Shown: positions 62,246-64,000 of the stretch, in pieces
Layout of the letters: each line of letters opens with the position of its first letter
Numbering within the stretch: the first letter of the stretch is position 1
Position numbers and translations under genes: made by a program
NCBI GenBank assembly: GCA_964462525.1
Contig: CAYWWY010000006.1
Span: 1-64,000, forward strand
DNA: 64,000 nucleotides
Direction: 5' to 3'
Source of the DNA: CAYWWY01 sp964462525
GTDB taxonomy: Bacteria > Thermotogota > Thermotogae > MWEM01
The notes under the pieces: model-generated
The model's database searches: none
What the model was told of the DNA's origin: nothing
The model's input: the letters and a program-made list of their open reading frames with translations, nothing else

Positions 62246-63358
62246 ATGGCACAAGTTCTTTTGGACCATGTGTGGAAGGTGTATGAAGGAAAAGTCGAAG
62301 CCGTAAAAGACGCAGATTTTTTGATTGAGGACAAGGAGTTTGTCGTTTTGCTGGGTCCTTCGGGATGCGGGAAAACTACAACGCTCAGAATGATCGCGGG
62401 TTTGGAAGAGATAACGAAAGGGACAGTGAAGATTGATACCAAAGTGGTCAACGATGTTGAGCCCAAAGATCGGGATATAGCAATGGTGTTCCAAAACTAT
62501 GCTTTGTACCCGCACATGTCCGTGTATGACAACATGGCATTCGGGTTGAAGCTCCGAAAATTCCCAAAGGCAGAAATCCAAGAACGGGTTCAAAATGCCG
62601 CCCGGATCTTGAGTATTGAGCATCTTTTGGACAGAAAACCCAAGCAGCTTTCTGGAGGCCAAAGACAAAGGGTAGCAGTCGGTAGAGCCATTGTACGAGA
62701 TCCCAAGGTGTTCTTGTTCGATGAACCTTTGTCCAATCTCGACGCCAAACTTCGGGTCCAAATGAGGGCGGAGTTAAAAAAGCTCCACCACAGACTTTCT
62801 GCGACCATTGTCTATGTTACCCACGACCAGATCGAAGCCATGACCATGGCGGACAAGATCGTAATCATGAGAGATGGGGTCATTCAACAAGTAGCCAACC
62901 CCCATGAAATCTACAATCAACCGGCGAATATCTTTGTGGCTGGGTTTATTGGAACCCCTCCCATGAACTTTATCGATGGGTTTTTGATGAAGAAAGACGG
63001 CGGGTATTGGTTCCAAGATTCAACGCAAACCATTCATCTGAAGATTCCACAAAAGTATGAGGAAAAGGTAGTTGACTATGTCGATAAAGCAGTGGTTTTC
63101 GGAATTCGCCCAGAAGACCTTTTTGATCAACGAGTATCTTCAATCAAAGGGACGGAAGAGAACTCGATCGATGTGAAAATCGACGTAACAGAACCCCTGG
63201 GTAGCGAGACATTGCTGCATATTGTTGCTGGAGAAGCGCAGATGATCGCAAATGTCAGCCCGGATACGGAAGCAACCGAAGGGGAAAATATGAATCTTGC
63301 AGTGGATATGAACAAGATGCATCTTTTCTGCAAAGAAACTGAAAAGGGGATTGTTTGA
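62246..63358 (+). CDS. MalK/UgpC/MsmK-type ABC transporter ATPase
   Basis: A 370-residue ATPase with the sugar-importer layout: GPSGCGKTT, the signature LSGGQRQRVAVGRAI, FLFDEPLSNLDAKLR and a C-terminal TOBE-like domain (FGIRPEDLFDQR, VTEPLGSETLLH). Permease and binding-protein genes are absent nearby, so it probably serves several importers as MsmK does elsewhere. GGAGG precedes the ATG, three bases after the antitoxin-like gene. A terminator follows. Confidence 0.93.
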   Translation: MAQVLLDHVWKVYEGKVEAVKDADFLIEDKEFVVLLGPSGCGKTTTLRMIAGLEEITKGTVKIDTKVVNDVEPKDRDIAMVFQNYALYPHMSVYDNMAFGLKLRKFPKAEIQERVQNAARILSIEHLLDRKPKQLSGGQRQRVAVGRAIVRDPKVFLFDEPLSNLDAKLRVQMRAELKKLHHRLSATIVYVTHDQIEAMTMADKIVIMRDGVIQQVANPHEIYNQPANIFVAGFIGTPPMNFIDGFLMKKDGGYWFQDSTQTIHLKIPQKYEEKVVDYVDKAVVFGIRPEDLFDQRVSSIKGTEENSIDVKIDVTEPLGSETLLHIVAGEAQMIANVSPDTEATEGENMNLAVDMNKMHLFCKETEKGIV

Positions 63359-63380
63359 TACAAGACTTCTTTTAGGACAA

Positions 63381-63413
63381 AAGCCAATGGATTTGATTCC
63401 ATTGGCTTTTTTT
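63381..63413. terminator. terminator between the ABC ATPase and pilT
   Basis: AAGCCAATGGA and TCCATTGGCTT make a perfect stem followed by T-run on the plus strand; upstream A allows use for pilT on the minus strand as well. Confidence 0.9.
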
Positions 63414-64000
63414 ATGGGAGCATCAAATCCTTCTTAACCTTGTCGAGATTACGGCAGTAGAGTTTGACCTGTTCGAGTGTGATTTTGCTAAGCTTGTGCG
63501 ATTCAATGAGCGCATTATCAAAAGAAACCATTCCTAGCTTCTTCCCCGTTTCCATCATGGTCTCGATTTGATGAAGCTTTCCTTCTCGAATCAGATTTCT
63601 AACGGCATCGGTGACCAGAAGGATTTCCAGGACCGGTATGTATCGGTTCCCGTTTGCATGGGTCAGCAGTCTTTGATAGATAACGGCAACAAGAGCATTG
63701 GCCAACTGCATGGCAACTTGACGCTGTTGGTGTGCCGGGAAAACATCGACAATCCGTTCGGGCGCAGTGGGCGCTGAGTTGGTGTGAATGGTTGCAAAGA
63801 CAAGGTGGCCGGTTTCTGCTGCGGTAAGCGCCAGTTCCATCGTATCCAGGTCTCTCATTTCTCCGACAAGAATTACATCGGGATCTTGTCGAAGGGCATA
63901 CTTGAGGCCATCAGCGAACGACTGGGTATCCATACCCAGTTCTCGTTGATGAATGACCGCTTTTCGGTTTTCGAATACATATTCAATCGGATCTTCAATC
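63412..64000 (-). CDS. pilT: twitching motility ATPase PilT (partial, 5' end outside window)
   Basis: The last 195 residues of PilT, the hexameric ATPase that retracts type IV pili. IEDPIEYVFENRKAVIHQRELG, the Walker B region DPDVILVGEMRDLDTMELALTAAETGHLVFATIHTN (broken here only for description) and FPAHQQRQVAMQLANAL identify it. The frame is open to the window edge on the minus strand, so the N-terminal domain and P-loop are not visible. Confidence 0.92.
   Translation of the reverse strand, partial: IEDPIEYVFENRKAVIHQRELGMDTQSFADGLKYALRQDPDVILVGEMRDLDTMELALTAAETGHLVFATIHTNSAPTAPERIVDVFPAHQQRQVAMQLANALVAVIYQRLLTHANGNRYIPVLEILLVTDAVRNLIREGKLHQIETMMETGKKLGMVSFDNALIESHKLSKITLEQVKLYCRNLDKVKKDLMLP

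Noticed and set aside
63412..63933. pilT as a complete short gene starting at 63933
   Set aside because: The frame stays open and PilT-like up to the window edge; the internal Met is not the start.

Overview
The window is one stretch of a bacterial chromosome, interrupted by a 100-base assembly gap inside a CRISPR array. No rRNA or tRNA gene is visible, so the lineage cannot be fixed. The gene order glmU-prs-ctc(rplY)-pth resembles Firmicutes. However, the ribose-type binding protein and several other exported proteins have cleavable signal peptides without a lipobox, and a 5'-nucleotidase carries S-layer homology (SLH) repeats. Together these fit a diderm with an S-layer-like surface. I infer this; I do not see it directly.

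Layout. (1) 1-6.4 kb: accessory genes: DJ-1/PfpI protein, DUF2156 acyltransferase-like protein, DUF234-type ATPase, an internally deleted second copy of the DUF2156 gene, a two-gene ABC exporter and an AraC regulator. (2) 6.6-15.45 kb: a type I-C CRISPR-Cas locus (cas3-cas5c-cas8c-cas7-cas4-cas1-cas2-array). cas3 is split by a -1 frameshift at an A8 tract, and cas8c carries a strong internal start for Cas11c. (3) 15.7-22.5 kb: a LacI-controlled sugar operon (regulator, RbsD-like, BtpA-like, ribokinase-like, ABC transporter). (4) 22.6-31.6 kb: a poly-gamma-glutamate (PGA) locus with pgsB facing a convergent cluster of pgsC, pgsW, a 47-codon membrane peptide, a DctM-like carrier, a gamma-glutamyltransferase, two secreted AstE/AspA-like zinc hydrolases and a DUF6305-like protein. 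(5) 31.8-38.9 kb: recQ, SLH-5'-nucleotidase, an AraC/GyrI regulator and a large secreted repeat protein. (6) 38.9-44.5 kb: a minus-strand VTC-DUF4956-CotH-response regulator-histidine kinase cluster. (7) 44.6-45.6 kb: monocistronic rpsB with a structured leader and its own terminator, with no tsf. (8) 45.6-61.9 kb: a very long, tightly packed plus-strand run mixing housekeeping genes (metK, glmU, prs, rplY, pth) with envelope enzymes (M23, M6-like, transglutaminase, NlpC/P60), a B12-domain sensor overlapping a soluble histidine kinase, an exonuclease, DUF72 and a GH1 glycosidase. (9) 61.9-64 kb: a Phd/YefM antitoxin-like gene behind a palindromic promoter, an orphan MalK/UgpC-type ABC ATPase, and the C-terminal part of pilT running off the window.

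The most interesting candidates are the CarH-like B12 sensor overlapping a cytoplasmic histidine kinase (56.9-59.2 kb) and the extended PGA locus with its unannotated small membrane peptide (25.3-25.5 kb).
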